Below are positions 1 through 8,800 of a DNA stretch of 64,000 nt, one piece after another. The position numbers were made by a program, and so were the translations under genes. Origin of the DNA: Prostheceraeus crozeri (lineage: Eukaryota; Platyhelminthes; Polycladida; Euryleptidae); NCBI GenBank assembly GCA_907163375.1, contig CAJQUW010012692.1, positions 186,001 through 250,000 of the forward strand. Reading direction: 5' to 3'. The notes beneath the pieces are model-generated. The model was not told the origin of the DNA, made no database searches, and worked only from the letters and a program-made list of their open reading frames with translations. Numbering within the stretch: the stretch's first letter is position 1; each line of letters opens with the position of its first letter.

Positions 1-982
1 GCGTTGTTAGATTTTCATCAGTAACTGTTTTATATATGGGTTTGAAATTATTTTCAATTTCTCTAATAGCTTTTAATTTATGAGATTTATTAATTAAACA
101 ATAGTGACCAATTGTTGAACCTGCGTGAAAATAATTGTAATAAACATAATTATGAAACGTTTCAATTCCTCTAGGATTTAAATGACGATTGGCAGGACTA
201 TAATATTGAACGCATTCTCCAAAATATTTATTGAATTGAGAAAATTTGCAGTTTGACATTACTCCTGTTCTAGATGTGGCTTTCTCTTTATATAAAAAAT
301 TATTAAACATTTCTTTCATCATTTCTCCTTGTTCTTCATTAAAACCTCGTAAAACATTAAAAAATTTAATAAAACAAAAATCTTCAGAAGGAATATAACA
401 ATATTCACCGAAATATTCTTTGATTCTATATTTCATATTAATCCCTGCCCCTCTATGCGATCTTTGTACTAACTTCATTCCAAAATCTTCATATTTAATA
501 TTACCTGTAAAAATCCATTCGTTAGCATCGGATTTCGCATCCAGATTCGAAAACCATGTTTCAAATGATTTTTTATTATAGAAGGTTACGTAAAAATTTT
601 GAATTATATTTTCCGGATCTTTAACAACTTTTCCAAGTAAATTAATAATTTTACCATTTGCTAAAAGTTTCCGCATATCATTTACTACATTAATAAAAGA
701 TACATTTTCATATTTAATTTCATTTGGATTAAATAAATTACATAAATCATCACCAAGTTCATCCTTAATTCTATCATCAAAAAAGATATCAGTAATAGGA
801 GTTTCTAATATTTCTTTTGTTCTACTTTTCTGTTTTTTAGTATTACGTCTAATACTACGCCTAGTACGTTTCTGTTTTTTAATACGTTTACTATGTTTAA
901 TTTGCGCATCAAACTCAGCAGTTTGTTTCTTGATTAATTCATCAATCCTAGACGTTTGTCCGAGAGACATTTCACGATTCAT
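1..982 (-). CDS. Protein-primed DNA polymerase B, N-terminal part (runs off the window)
   Basis: The frame is open from ATG at 982 to the window edge, about 327 codons. A basic Lys/Arg-rich stretch lies near residues 29-55. Further on come the words FCFIKFFN, GHYCLINKSHKLKAI and ENNFKPIYK. This resembles the region before the exonuclease domain in family-B, protein-primed polymerases of Polinton-like elements in invertebrate genomes, where a CFIK-type motif and an LxxNHFCLIWK-type motif occur in this order. The exonuclease and polymerase motifs would lie left of position 1, so the assignment rests on the N-terminal region only. Its role would be element DNA replication. The ATG at 982 is preceded by TTTTAAAAAAT, like the other genes of the element. 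Confidence 0.62.
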   Translation of the reverse strand, partial: MNREMSLGQTSRIDELIKKQTAEFDAQIKHSKRIKKQKRTRRSIRRNTKKQKSRTKEILETPITDIFFDDRIKDELGDDLCNLFNPNEIKYENVSFINVVNDMRKLLANGKIINLLGKVVKDPENIIQNFYVTFYNKKSFETWFSNLDAKSDANEWIFTGNIKYEDFGMKLVQRSHRGAGINMKYRIKEYFGEYCYIPSEDFCFIKFFNVLRGFNEEQGEMMKEMFNNFLYKEKATSRTGVMSNCKFSQFNKYFGECVQYYSPANRHLNPRGIETFHNYVYYNYFHAGSTIGHYCLINKSHKLKAIREIENNFKPIYKTVTDENLTT

Positions 983-1000
983 ATTTTTTAAAAGAAAAAA
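983..1000 (-). promoter_or_regulatory. A-rich TAAAAA-ATG start signal before the polymerase gene
   Basis: The minus strand reads TTTTAAAAAAT immediately before the ATG at 982. Matching motifs sit directly at the starts at 1335, 2183, 3061, 3980 and 4794. A motif fused to the ATG in all six genes suggests a shared promoter/initiator rather than chance AT-richness. The poxvirus late promoter TAAATG is the known parallel in form; homology is not claimed. Confidence 0.5.
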
Positions 1001-1119
1001 TTAATTTTTACATAGAACCTCGGTTCCGTTTTTACATATACACAGGAATATGTAATTGATGTAATGTTTCTAATTCATGTGTTGTTAAATGTTCTTTCTT
1101 AACCAACCACCATAAATTA

Positions 1120-1335
1120 TTATACGCCAAAAATACTCGGAAACTTCTTAAACAAAGCGGAAAGTCTTGTTTTAACACACGGTTTAATACCATGTTTTGT
1201 TTTATAATCTGTAACGAGCGCTACGTATTTATGATGATAATAAAATCTAACTTCTTTCTTCGAATTTACAGGATTTGTAGGATGACGATAATCTTTTAAA
1301 ACTGGTACATGCTCTATCTTGTAAGCACTCAACAT
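1120..1335 (-). CDS. Small basic ORF of the virus-like element, unrecognised
   Basis: This short frame lies between the polymerase and ATPase genes. An upstream ATG at 1389 would add 18 residues, but the ATG at 1335 carries the A-rich leader (AAAAAAATAT-ATG) shared by the neighbouring genes and is preferred. The product is basic, with several Lys, Tyr and His residues and no signal peptide or membrane segment. I do not recognise a family. Its position within the gene block suggests a small virion or DNA-binding protein, which is inference only. Confidence 0.35.
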   Translation of the reverse strand: MLSAYKIEHVPVLKDYRHPTNPVNSKKEVRFYYHHKYVALVTDYKTKHGIKPCVKTRLSALFKKFPSIFGV

Positions 1336-1415
1336 ATATTTTTTTATTTTTATTAACAAAAAATTTATAAGAAAAAATTTTTCGTTCACTCCGGGAAAAT
1401 ATTTTCTATCGACTT

Positions 1416-2183
1416 TCAGTCAGAGAACAATTGTTCGATAACTCTATCATGAATTTTTTTATCAATATTAATTGTGATAAATCCATAATCTTTTGACCAA
1501 GCATTGTTACACGATTGTTTAAATTTATCTTTATTTCTTACGCATAAATCTCTTAACAAATCACTTAAGTTTCTTGCATTTATTTCAAATAGTATAAATA
1601 TATTTGCATTCTTTCTAATAACACTTCCGTCTAATGAATACATACTTTGTGTTAAATAAAATACACTACAGTTATTATGTCTACCTCTTGTGAAATAATT
1701 TCTCTGAACTGACTGATTTCTATCATTAACACAATCATCAAAAATTACACAATGCTTCATTGTTTTATCTAGTTTACTAGGATCTTGCATATTACCACTA
1801 TCATCTATTAATTGTATTTTTATATGCTTATTTTTATTAGATCCTACTAACTGATTATTTTTTGCTGCTTCTTCACACCACGAACTTATTTCTTCTTCAT
1901 CTTCAGATTTTTCATATTCTTTGAATAATGAAGCAATTGCTGTTTTTTTAAGATTATTTTCAAATCCATATTTTAAAAATTGATAGACGGGTTGTTCTGC
2001 CGTTGTTGTATAAATTATAAGATTGTTATAATCCAAAAAGTTTGGAGTCGTTAAAATTTTAAATAATAGATATGTTTTTCCACATCCTGATCTTCCACAA
2101 ATAACTGACAAAACTTTATTAGATAAATTTGGATGATGATTAAATTTAAGTTTTTTTTTATTAAATGGAGGTAGTTCACTCAT
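1416..2183 (-). CDS. A32-type (FtsK/HerA) genome-packaging ATPase
   Basis: This 255-residue ATPase would translocate element DNA into a capsid. Walker A is GRSGCGKT at residues 30-37. Walker B is VIFDD at 146-150, followed by GRHNN and the sensor-like YLTQS near 176-180. This layout is typical of the A32-like packaging ATPases of Polintons, adintoviruses and large DNA viruses, and the length fits. The start at 2183 is preceded by TTATTAAAAA directly at the ATG. It lies 71 bases downstream of the probable capsid-like gene and is transcribed the same way. This is the clearest virus-hallmark gene in the window. Confidence 0.85.
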   Translation of the reverse strand: MSELPPFNKKKLKFNHHPNLSNKVLSVICGRSGCGKTYLLFKILTTPNFLDYNNLIIYTTTAEQPVYQFLKYGFENNLKKTAIASLFKEYEKSEDEEEISSWCEEAAKNNQLVGSNKNKHIKIQLIDDSGNMQDPSKLDKTMKHCVIFDDCVNDRNQSVQRNYFTRGRHNNCSVFYLTQSMYSLDGSVIRKNANIFILFEINARNLSDLLRDLCVRNKDKFKQSCNNAWSKDYGFITINIDKKIHDRVIEQLFSD

Positions 2184-2200
2184 TTTTTAATAAAAAAATT
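2184..2200 (-). promoter_or_regulatory. A-rich TAAAAA-ATG start signal before the ATPase gene
   Basis: The minus strand reads TTATTAAAAA directly before the ATG at 2183. It belongs to the same motif set as the other five genes of the element. Confidence 0.5.
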
Positions 2201-2254
2201 TTATTTTTATTTTTTTTATTTTTTGTTTCTAAAGAAGAAGAAAATTAGACTTCT

Positions 2255-3061
2255 CTAGCTTCGCGTAGGAGTTAATACCTCCCAAACCAAAAGATCTATC
2301 ATAATCTCTTCACCTCCAAAATTTATTTCTTGTCCTTTTTCATCAGTGATTCTCATGTTAATGTTGTTAATAGTTTTTCTTGTAATAGGAAAATATATTA
2401 ATGTTTGTGGAATTACATTTAATCTATAACCAATGGGTACAGTAAAAGCTGGAAAACTGAATATTAAATTTGTCAATTTACCATTTATATATCCTCCTTC
2501 AATAATGTCACAATGTACAACAATTGAATTTATTTCAGTTATTTTTGGAATCTTCTCACCTAAATGATAACCTTGACGATAGGTTTGTTTATTAAATCCT
2601 AATAGCTTTGACAATGATCTATCATGATTAAAATCAACTTGATGATTTTCGTCTAAAGTAAGAGAAAATTTATTAACTGCCGGTTCAACTGCAAAATGTA
2701 ATTGTTTCTTATCTTTAAATGGTATACCTAAATGTCTCTTAATTTCATTTGATATTGATTCAACTTCGTAAGAACCAGGAAGAAAAGTTAGTACTTTCCA
2801 CGTTTTGCCTTTATCAGTAGAATATCTAAATTGATCATTCACATCTTTTATAACATTTTGAATAGTGTTAAATGTAGAGAAACTAGTCAATGCAATTTGA
2901 TAATTTTTATTTTGTTCCAAATGTAGAATGGGTTCTAAATTACAAGTGTGCGATGAAGTAGTTGTTATAATTTTTAACGTCGTACTAAATTTTGATGAAC
3001 CCAAAATCTCTGTCAAATTTTCTAAATGATTATTAATCTTGTCTAAATCTGCTGAACACAT
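2255..3061 (-). CDS. Probable capsid-like (penton or minor capsid) protein
   Basis: The product is 268 residues, rich in alternating hydrophobic and polar residues as in beta-sandwich proteins, without membrane segments. Recognisable stretches are ALTSFSTFNTIQNV (about residues 57-70), LPGSYEVESI (about 94-103), SKLLGFNKQ (about 151-159) and a C-terminal block around GGEEIMIDLLVWEV. I recall proteins with a FNTIPN...GSYEI...LLGF pattern in clusters with protein-primed polymerases and A32 ATPases in invertebrate genomes. The size matches the single-jelly-roll penton proteins of Polintons, but the fold is inferred, not shown. The start at 3061 follows AACTAAAAA. Confidence 0.48.
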   Translation of the reverse strand: MCSADLDKINNHLENLTEILGSSKFSTTLKIITTTSSHTCNLEPILHLEQNKNYQIALTSFSTFNTIQNVIKDVNDQFRYSTDKGKTWKVLTFLPGSYEVESISNEIKRHLGIPFKDKKQLHFAVEPAVNKFSLTLDENHQVDFNHDRSLSKLLGFNKQTYRQGYHLGEKIPKITEINSIVVHCDIIEGGYINGKLTNLIFSFPAFTVPIGYRLNVIPQTLIYFPITRKTINNINMRITDEKGQEINFGGEEIMIDLLVWEVLTPTRS

Positions 3062-3078
3062 TTTTTAGTTAAAATTTT
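3062..3078 (-). promoter_or_regulatory. A-rich TAAAAA-ATG start signal before the capsid-like gene
   Basis: The minus strand reads AACTAAAAA directly before the ATG at 3061, the same form as at the other starts of the element. Confidence 0.5.
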
Positions 3079-3088
3079 GAATAAATAT

Positions 3089-3152
3089 TATAGATAAAAA
3101 TCGTAGATAAAAATCATAGATAAAAATCATAGATAAAAATCATAGATAAAAA
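3089..3152. repeat. 13-bp tandem repeat, about five copies
   Basis: The unit TAGATAAAAATCA is repeated about five times with few changes, between the stop of the coiled-coil gene and the start of the capsid-like gene. It is a minisatellite-like expansion in a virus-element intergenic spacer. Confidence 0.85.
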
Positions 3153-3980
3153 TTAGAAACAACATATTTCAGCTACACTTTTATAATCCTCTTCATTTAG
3201 AATCTTCTTTTCTAACAGTCTTTTCAATATAGCATGAATTTCATTGAAACTAGAATTACGTCCTTCTTTTATTGCAGATATTAAAATATTTAATCTATTT
3301 AGTAATTCTTGTGGATCATCTGGTAAAAATATGGTTGTTTCTGTTTTCTGTTTTTCAGATAAACCTTTTCCTACTTTAACTCCCGTTGATAATAAATTTT
3401 CTAATTGTTTATAACGTCTAAGAGATTTTACTGCACCAACTCTGTCTAACATAGCTTTATATTTTATGAGATCTTCTAATGCATAATTATTTAAATCTGC
3501 TCCTCTTAAAAGATTAACAAAATTTCTATCTAAATTAAAAGGAGATTTATCTGGTGAAAAAATTAAACCTCGAAAAGGTTGTGGAAATATTTCTTTTTGT
3601 CCGAGATAAAATCTAGGTATTGTTTTTCCATCTATAAATGAAATAGAATGTTCAAATTGCATAGATTTTGGTAATTTCTTATTAATGTTTGATTCTAGTA
3701 ATCCATAGTCATCTAATATAGTTTCGTGCTCTGGATCTGTTATATCAATTTGTTTATCATTATTTGTAAGTTCCTTTTCAAGAGTTTTAAATGGTTTCAT
3801 AGTTTTTTCAAAATCAGTTTTTACTTGCTCGGTTTGCTGCATTTTTTCAAACATATCAGACTGAATACCAGCTTTTATCATTCTATGTTGAAGATGATTT
3901 TCTTTCATAATATTTCTTTGTTTTATTAACTCTTCTAATTGTTTTATTCTTTTAAAATTATCAGCTCTAATTTTATCCAT
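3153..3980 (-). CDS. Coiled-coil protein of the virus-like element, unrecognised
   Basis: The frame is open from 4046, but the ATG at 3980 is preferred because it carries the TTTTAAAA leader shared by the other genes; the product is then 275 residues. The first 75 residues or so are highly charged with heptad-like spacing (KRIKQLEELIKQRN), suggesting a coiled coil. A middle part with the words FRGLIFSPDKSP and FNLDRNFVNLLRGADL looks globular. The C-terminal quarter is again helical. I do not recognise a family. Position between the probable capsid protein and the membrane protein suggests a structural or assembly role, which is inference. Confidence 0.55.
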   Translation of the reverse strand: MDKIRADNFKRIKQLEELIKQRNIMKENHLQHRMIKAGIQSDMFEKMQQTEQVKTDFEKTMKPFKTLEKELTNNDKQIDITDPEHETILDDYGLLESNINKKLPKSMQFEHSISFIDGKTIPRFYLGQKEIFPQPFRGLIFSPDKSPFNLDRNFVNLLRGADLNNYALEDLIKYKAMLDRVGAVKSLRRYKQLENLLSTGVKVGKGLSEKQKTETTIFLPDDPQELLNRLNILISAIKEGRNSSFNEIHAILKRLLEKKILNEEDYKSVAEICCF

Positions 3981-3996
3981 TTTTAAAATATAATAT
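3981..3996 (-). promoter_or_regulatory. A-rich TAAAA-ATG start signal before the coiled-coil gene
   Basis: The minus strand reads ATATTTTAAAA directly before the ATG at 3980. It decides the start against the in-frame upstream ATG at 4046. Confidence 0.5.
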
Positions 3997-4101
3997 TTGA
4001 ATTTTGTGGCAACATTGGAATACAGCAAAAACATTTTACTATACAAATTATTTTTTTATTGCTTTGTTGTCTGACATCTTTTCGTTTAAAGTTTTCTCGT
4101 T

Positions 4102-4794
4102 TTAAGTTTTGTTTAATAAAGTTTTGCTTAAATTTTCGCTTAAAGTTTTTAGCTCTTCTAAAAAAATTTTGTCATTTTCTTCATTAGAAATTTTACCATC
4201 ACTAGAAATTTTGCCATCCTGTCTATTCTTATCATCAACTTTTTCGGACTGTAATTGAAAGGTTTGATTTACTTCATTAGCTATTTGATCAAATTTTTCA
4301 ATCTCATCTAACGTAATAACATTATCATCACATACTCTTTGAAAGTAGTAGTGTACTTTATCATAGACTTCTTTAATATGTAAATGCTTAGCTTTTAATG
4401 ATTTTCGTTTCTTAGTTATTAAAGATTTATCTAACATTGTAACAAGTGAAGTTGCAAAAACACCCGTACCTGTTAAAGCTGTAGCAACTACTGGAATTAC
4501 TAAAACACCTGACGATATAACAATTGTTAAAGCACCTAAACTTATTGTTAAGAATATGCCAATTCCTTGTGTTACATTCTTAACTTTAGACCATCTCTTT
4601 CTTAACTTTTTATAATGCTCTAATCTTAATAATAATTGAGATTCCTTATCTTTCATATAACGTACTCTATCTTTGTGTTTTTCTTTATTCATTTTTTCAA
4701 TGTCCATTAAAGTAGAACTACGTTCATATGATAACGAAGGATATATTCTTGCGGTTTCATCCACTTTTGTTTCATCCACTTTTGTTTCTTCCAT
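4102..4794 (-). CDS. Membrane-segment protein of the virus-like element
   Basis: Starting at the ATG at 4794, which has the CTTTAAAA leader, the product is about 230 residues; an ATG at 4818 would add eight. The order is: an N-terminus with a duplicated KVDET, a Lys/Arg/Glu-rich helical stretch (about residues 33-75), a 40-odd-residue hydrophobic, Gly/Val/Ile/Ala-rich segment (about 77-120, for example SLGALTIVISSGVLVIPV) that could span a membrane once or twice, and a charged C-terminal tail. No signal peptide is visible. Membrane-segment proteins in this position could line an internal membrane or act in entry or lysis. I do not recognise the family. It is the gene nearest the element's right end. 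Confidence 0.5.
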   Translation of the reverse strand: MEETKVDETKVDETARIYPSLSYERSSTLMDIEKMNKEKHKDRVRYMKDKESQLLLRLEHYKKLRKRWSKVKNVTQGIGIFLTISLGALTIVISSGVLVIPVVATALTGTGVFATSLVTMLDKSLITKKRKSLKAKHLHIKEVYDKVHYYFQRVCDDNVITLDEIEKFDQIANEVNQTFQLQSEKVDDKNRQDGKISSDGKISNEENDKIFLEELKTLSENLSKTLLNKT

Positions 4795-4810
4795 TTTTAA
4801 AGAAATATTT
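4795..4810 (-). promoter_or_regulatory. A-rich TAAAA-ATG start signal before the membrane protein gene
   Basis: The minus strand reads TTCTTTAAAA directly before the ATG at 4794. It decides the start against the in-frame upstream ATG at 4818. Confidence 0.5.
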
Positions 4811-4857
4811 TTAGTCACATGTTATATTTTAAAAACCTGAAAGACGGATAAAATTCA

Positions 4858-5105
4858 TGAATTTGAAATTCTCAACTTTTATGATTTTTGGTGTCCTGGA
4901 ACGGTCATGATTTAAGCGAGAAAATTGTAATTCTCAAATTTTGAGATTCTTAACTTTTATGATTTTTGGTGTCCTGGAACGGTCATGATTTAAGCGAGAA
5001 AATTGTAATTCTCAAATTTTGAGATTCTTAACTTTTATGATTTTCGGTGTCCTGGAACGGTCATGATTTTAAGGGTGAAAATTGTAATTCTCAAATTTGA
5101 GATTA
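4858..5105. repeat. 78-bp subterminal tandem repeats, three copies
   Basis: The word ACTTTTATGATTTT recurs at 4875, 4953 and 5031, an exact 78-bp period. Each unit also contains GTGTCCTGGAACGGTCATGA. The array lies between the last gene and the terminal palindrome of the virus-like element. Subterminal tandem repeats are known from Polinton and other linear-element ends. Confidence 0.9.
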
Positions 5106-5111
5106 CGTGAT

Positions 5112-5260
5112 ATTTTGAGACCGGCTAAATTTTTGAAATTTTGATTTTTTGAAAATTTGTCACTACCTAAATTTTCGCCCCTTCGGCCTTCGGCCACGTG
5201 AAATTTGAAGTCTACCTAAATTTTTGAAATTTTGATTTTTTTGAAAATTTTGAAAACCCC
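5112..5260. repeat. AT-rich subterminal direct repeat
   Basis: Two copies of a block containing CTAAATTTTTGAAATTTTGA (starting near 5126 and 5215) flank a short GC-rich stretch with CCTTCGGCC repeats. They lie between the 78-bp array and the terminal palindrome. Confidence 0.7.
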
Positions 5261-5266
5261 CGCAAA

Positions 5267-5332
5267 AGTGTGACATCCGGCGCAAGCGAAGCGAAGCAAA
5301 GCGAAGCGAAGCGTCGCGCCGGATGTCACACT
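5267..5332. repeat. Terminal palindrome of the virus-like element with GCGAAGC-rich loop
   Basis: AGTGTGACATCCGGCGC (5267-5283) pairs perfectly with its complement at 5316-5332, leaving a 32-base loop. The loop is built from GCGAA units and holds four copies of GCGAAGC, a sequence known from DNA-structure work to form an exceptionally stable mini-hairpin. The outer edge at 5332 is taken as the element end because its minus strand begins AGTGTG, as expected for Polinton ends. Confidence 0.8.
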
Positions 5333-5656
5333 ATATACTACTATCGTGAGCTATGATAAATTTGAATCCGCTATTGTATTTGCTGAGCAGCGCTCAAAAA
5401 ATCCAAGTTGCTCAATCTACAAATCGAACATTTTTATAAGAAAACATGTAATTTTGAGAACTAGTGTCCTCTGAACTCTCTTTTGATACACTAGTCATCA
5501 AAATCGGTGAACTAGGAAAAATGTGTGATATTGTGAATTTATCACAAAATCATGACTCTTCTGACTGAAAATGCTATATTCTCACTCATCAAAATTTGTC
5601 ATGTTTGGTGTCTTCAGAATCCTTGCGATGTAAGGAATGCGAATATGGAAGTTATA

Positions 5657-5892
5657 TTCAAATAATTTCAATAGTTCTTTTTCAAACTTCTTCAACATTT
5701 TTTCTCATTACCGCAAAAGTTCACAAACATGCAAAGTGCACAATCTGCAGTTTCTGTGAGAGAAAAAAGACATGCCTTCGCTAATTGCTTTGTTTTCAAC
5801 CTTCGTTCACCTGACAGGGTGCTTGTGTACTTCTGCGGCAATAAGAAATATTGTTGAAGAAGTTTGAAAAAGAACTATTGAACTTATTTGAA
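5657..5892. repeat. Foldback (MITE-like) inverted repeat
   Basis: A left arm of about 70 bases from 5657 (TTCAAATAATTTCAATAGTT...) is the reverse complement, with a few changes, of an arm ending at 5892 (...AACTATTGAACTTATTTGAA). The inner arm ends lie near 5729 and 5817. There is no ORF. It looks like a small non-autonomous DNA element in the flank of the virus-like element. Confidence 0.75.
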
Positions 5893-8800
5893 TCAAGCGC
5901 AATTTTTCAATCAAAAAACATGTAATTATGATAGTGAATCATGGCACAGCATTTTCTGAGCTTTCTTTTTATATGCTGGTCATCAAAATCGGAGAATTAG
6001 GAAAGAAATAGTGTTTTCGTAAAGTTGTCGGTGCTACTTTTATAGTGCATATAGACTATATCAAACATTATTTTAAAATTGGTTTAGCTAACATTCGGCT
6101 GGCACATAAAATCGATATATAAAAAGGAAAGAATTAGAGGAAACGACAAAACATATGGACAATGCGCACATTTATTGACGTGCTTCTCCTCGACTTAAAT
6201 TTCGGTGATTTCTTTAGGAGATGGACATGCATGACTGAAATGAAATGAATGTAATGCAAACTGAATGAGGGTTAAACACGTGTTCGCTTTGTAGGTGCCC
6301 ATTTGTAAATGCTTAGTAACAAGGGAAAAAGACATTCTTCTTTGCCTCCTGATCATAAACAGAAATGATGAGTTTTACCTCAGTGTTCATCCGCTCTTTT
6401 TCTGCATTCAATTATCATATTACTATGAACTTTATTATCTCGTCATTGTGGTGTACGAGCATACTTTTAATACATTTAACCTTTCTTTAATTTCATGTCC
6501 CTTTTGTTACTTCTTATCTATGACTAGTGATGAAAATTTTCCGTGGAAAATTTTGAAAGTTTTGATTTTTTTGATAGGCCCTATAATTTGAGCGCTTCCA
6601 ATGCCGAGGCAGCTACGTACCAATAGAATGGGTCTAAAACTCTTGATTTCATCATTAATTCGATTAAAGCGATCGTAGCAATACGAGTTCCGTCCGCGGA
6701 TTTTTGAACATTCCTTTGCCACCAGTGGCTTGTGCTAATTTGTTAGCATTTTTCAATTATCACACAGACACCGTTTGGGATAACGTTAATCTTGCTTTAC
6801 AATAAGGATATAATTTCATGCAATGTGAAAGATCTGAAGGAAAAATAATGTACTATATTTTGGAGTTTGCTTGTTAGCTTGAAGGTAAGCTTTATTATGC
6901 AGCGTTGATCATAGTGATACAAATTCTCCATGTGTTTATGAACATGTGAAGTATAAGCACACAGTTCACGCAACATTATAAACATGAGCGACCATATTGG
7001 AAGATATAAGGACTGTAAACTCGTGAGATATTTGGAAGATATCTGTGATGAGTAAAATAATATCTATGATAGCTTCTAACTTCTGGCGTATTGTCCGATA
7101 TCTTCGTTGAGGATACACATCTTCCATTTCTAGTTCAGATGGTTCAGATAGTTCCAAATCGATTTCAGATCTGCCCAAATGAATTTCAGATATGATCCAG
7201 ATGAATTGGACATCTCCAGTTGAATTTAAGATCTTTTCAAAGTTGAGTTTCTGACAGACATCTGAAATTCATTTGGAAAGATCTGATTAGACATAGAAAA
7301 GGTGCGGTTGGTTCCAAAAGTTAACATACATGGATGATAGAGAAGTTTTTGGTCTTTGAATATTGCATAGTCTTTTCAAACGACAATAATAAGTCTCCAA
7401 AGCAAATGAAAACGTCAATCACCGCAAAATAAATTTGAAAATTTCCTATTTGCATCACTATGTATGACATATCAATCTTTTACTGATTTTCTTGTGTGTG
7501 TACTGTATCTGTCGATCTACTGCCAGTTTTACAGAACAGATATTAAAAGTTGTAGAACCTGTGTCTGAGGTAAAACTCATCTGTTCTGTATATGCTCTTC
7601 AATCAGAACGGACGAAGCGCCGAGCAAAGAAGAGTGTCTTTTCCTTTGTTGCTAAGCATTGATCATGTGTGTCGTGAAAACCTGTACTACATGTGCTTCA
7701 TCCCTTGTGTTTATTCAATTTGTTGGCAATAAGCGTTTTGGCTCTTGAATATTGATGTTTCATTCGCCTGACAATGACTGGCAGCTTTTTCAAAAACTAG
7801 GATCGCATTGTATGGGTTATTCCTATTGAATTAAAGCTATGTTTGACCTGTTATTTAAATTATACCATCTCAACTTCAGTATTTGTAAATGCGGCTATTC
7901 AGTGCAACATTAGATAGTATGATTATGCATGAGTCATGCGTATGAACAAAAAGCTGATACTGTATCATATAATCGGAATGAAAGATTCTTTAAATAGATC
8001 GAGGTCAACAAGCAACATGTAGTTGGCATACTTTCATAGATGCAACACTTCAAATGCCGCATCATAGAAGGAGCCAAAAAATATCATAACTATTTGAAGT
8101 GTCTGAGTCCTTATAATTGTGACAAGTATTTTTGAATGCGTTGGCAGTAGTATATTGTTCAGCTTTGATGATAGGCCTATTATTTGCACTCTCGATAAAA
8201 TATAGCAAGTTTTAGAAAATAATGTACATGTAGTATCATTGATGCAGTGTGATTCAGTGCATTGCAGTGGCACGTATTTGTAATAATGCTTACCTTCACG
8301 AACAAACTAAGTTGATATTATTCATCCAGGAATTATTGTAACATGCCAATTGAATGAAGCTTGATGTTGTTTTCAAATCTGTAGATTAACTTATATAGAG
8401 TTTTTTTCAAATAAACAAACTTTGATAAGCGTCCATCCAAGTTAGATGAAATTTGTGTTGCAGTCCTAATGAAATGTGGATAGATACCTATAAGTTTTTT
8501 TCAGATAATGCGAAAATAGGGATCGCAGCGGATATAAGGTTTTTTCTGGTAACCCGGAAACATGGTTTACAGCGGATCATCATCCAGAATCACGTGCGTA
8601 TGACAGAAGATGAAGTAAAGAGCCAGATCGAAGATTTTCATGACGTCAGTGTCAGAACGGCAAGTCGACCACTTGTCAAAGATGGATGCAAGACCACTAG
8701 ACCTGAAACACAGTCATTCTTGACAAACTATCACGAAGGCTAAAAGTGCTCTATGGCGAAACATTAATCAATGGACACAGAACATCACGATTCAACCATG

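Larger units (their letters stand above)
1..5332 (-). mobile_element. Polinton/adintovirus-like integrated element, right-hand part
   Basis: Six consecutive minus-strand genes include a protein-primed DNA polymerase B N-terminus, an A32-type packaging ATPase and a probable capsid-like protein. That set is known from Polintons (Mavericks) and adintoviruses. The right end is set at 5332, the outer edge of a 17-bp palindrome beginning AGTGTGAC on the minus strand; Polinton termini are known to begin with AG. The left end, and any major capsid protein, protease and integrase, lie outside the window, so the target-site duplication cannot be checked. The visible part is a fossil with long open frames and at most about one visible break, suggesting a fairly young copy. 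Another small DNA-virus lineage with the same polymerase and ATPase remains possible. Confidence 0.7.

Noticed and set aside
6966-7178. Minus-strand frame with an acidic start and a hydrophobic helix, resembling a small membrane protein exon
   Set aside because: The surrounding DNA is a cryptic ATCTGAA/TTCAGAT repeat that produces such frames by chance; no splice partners were found.
8453-8743. Plus-strand 96-codon frame with a vague resemblance to a retroelement ORF1 RNA-binding domain
   Set aside because: No zinc knuckle, reverse transcriptase or repeat boundary nearby; resemblance too weak.
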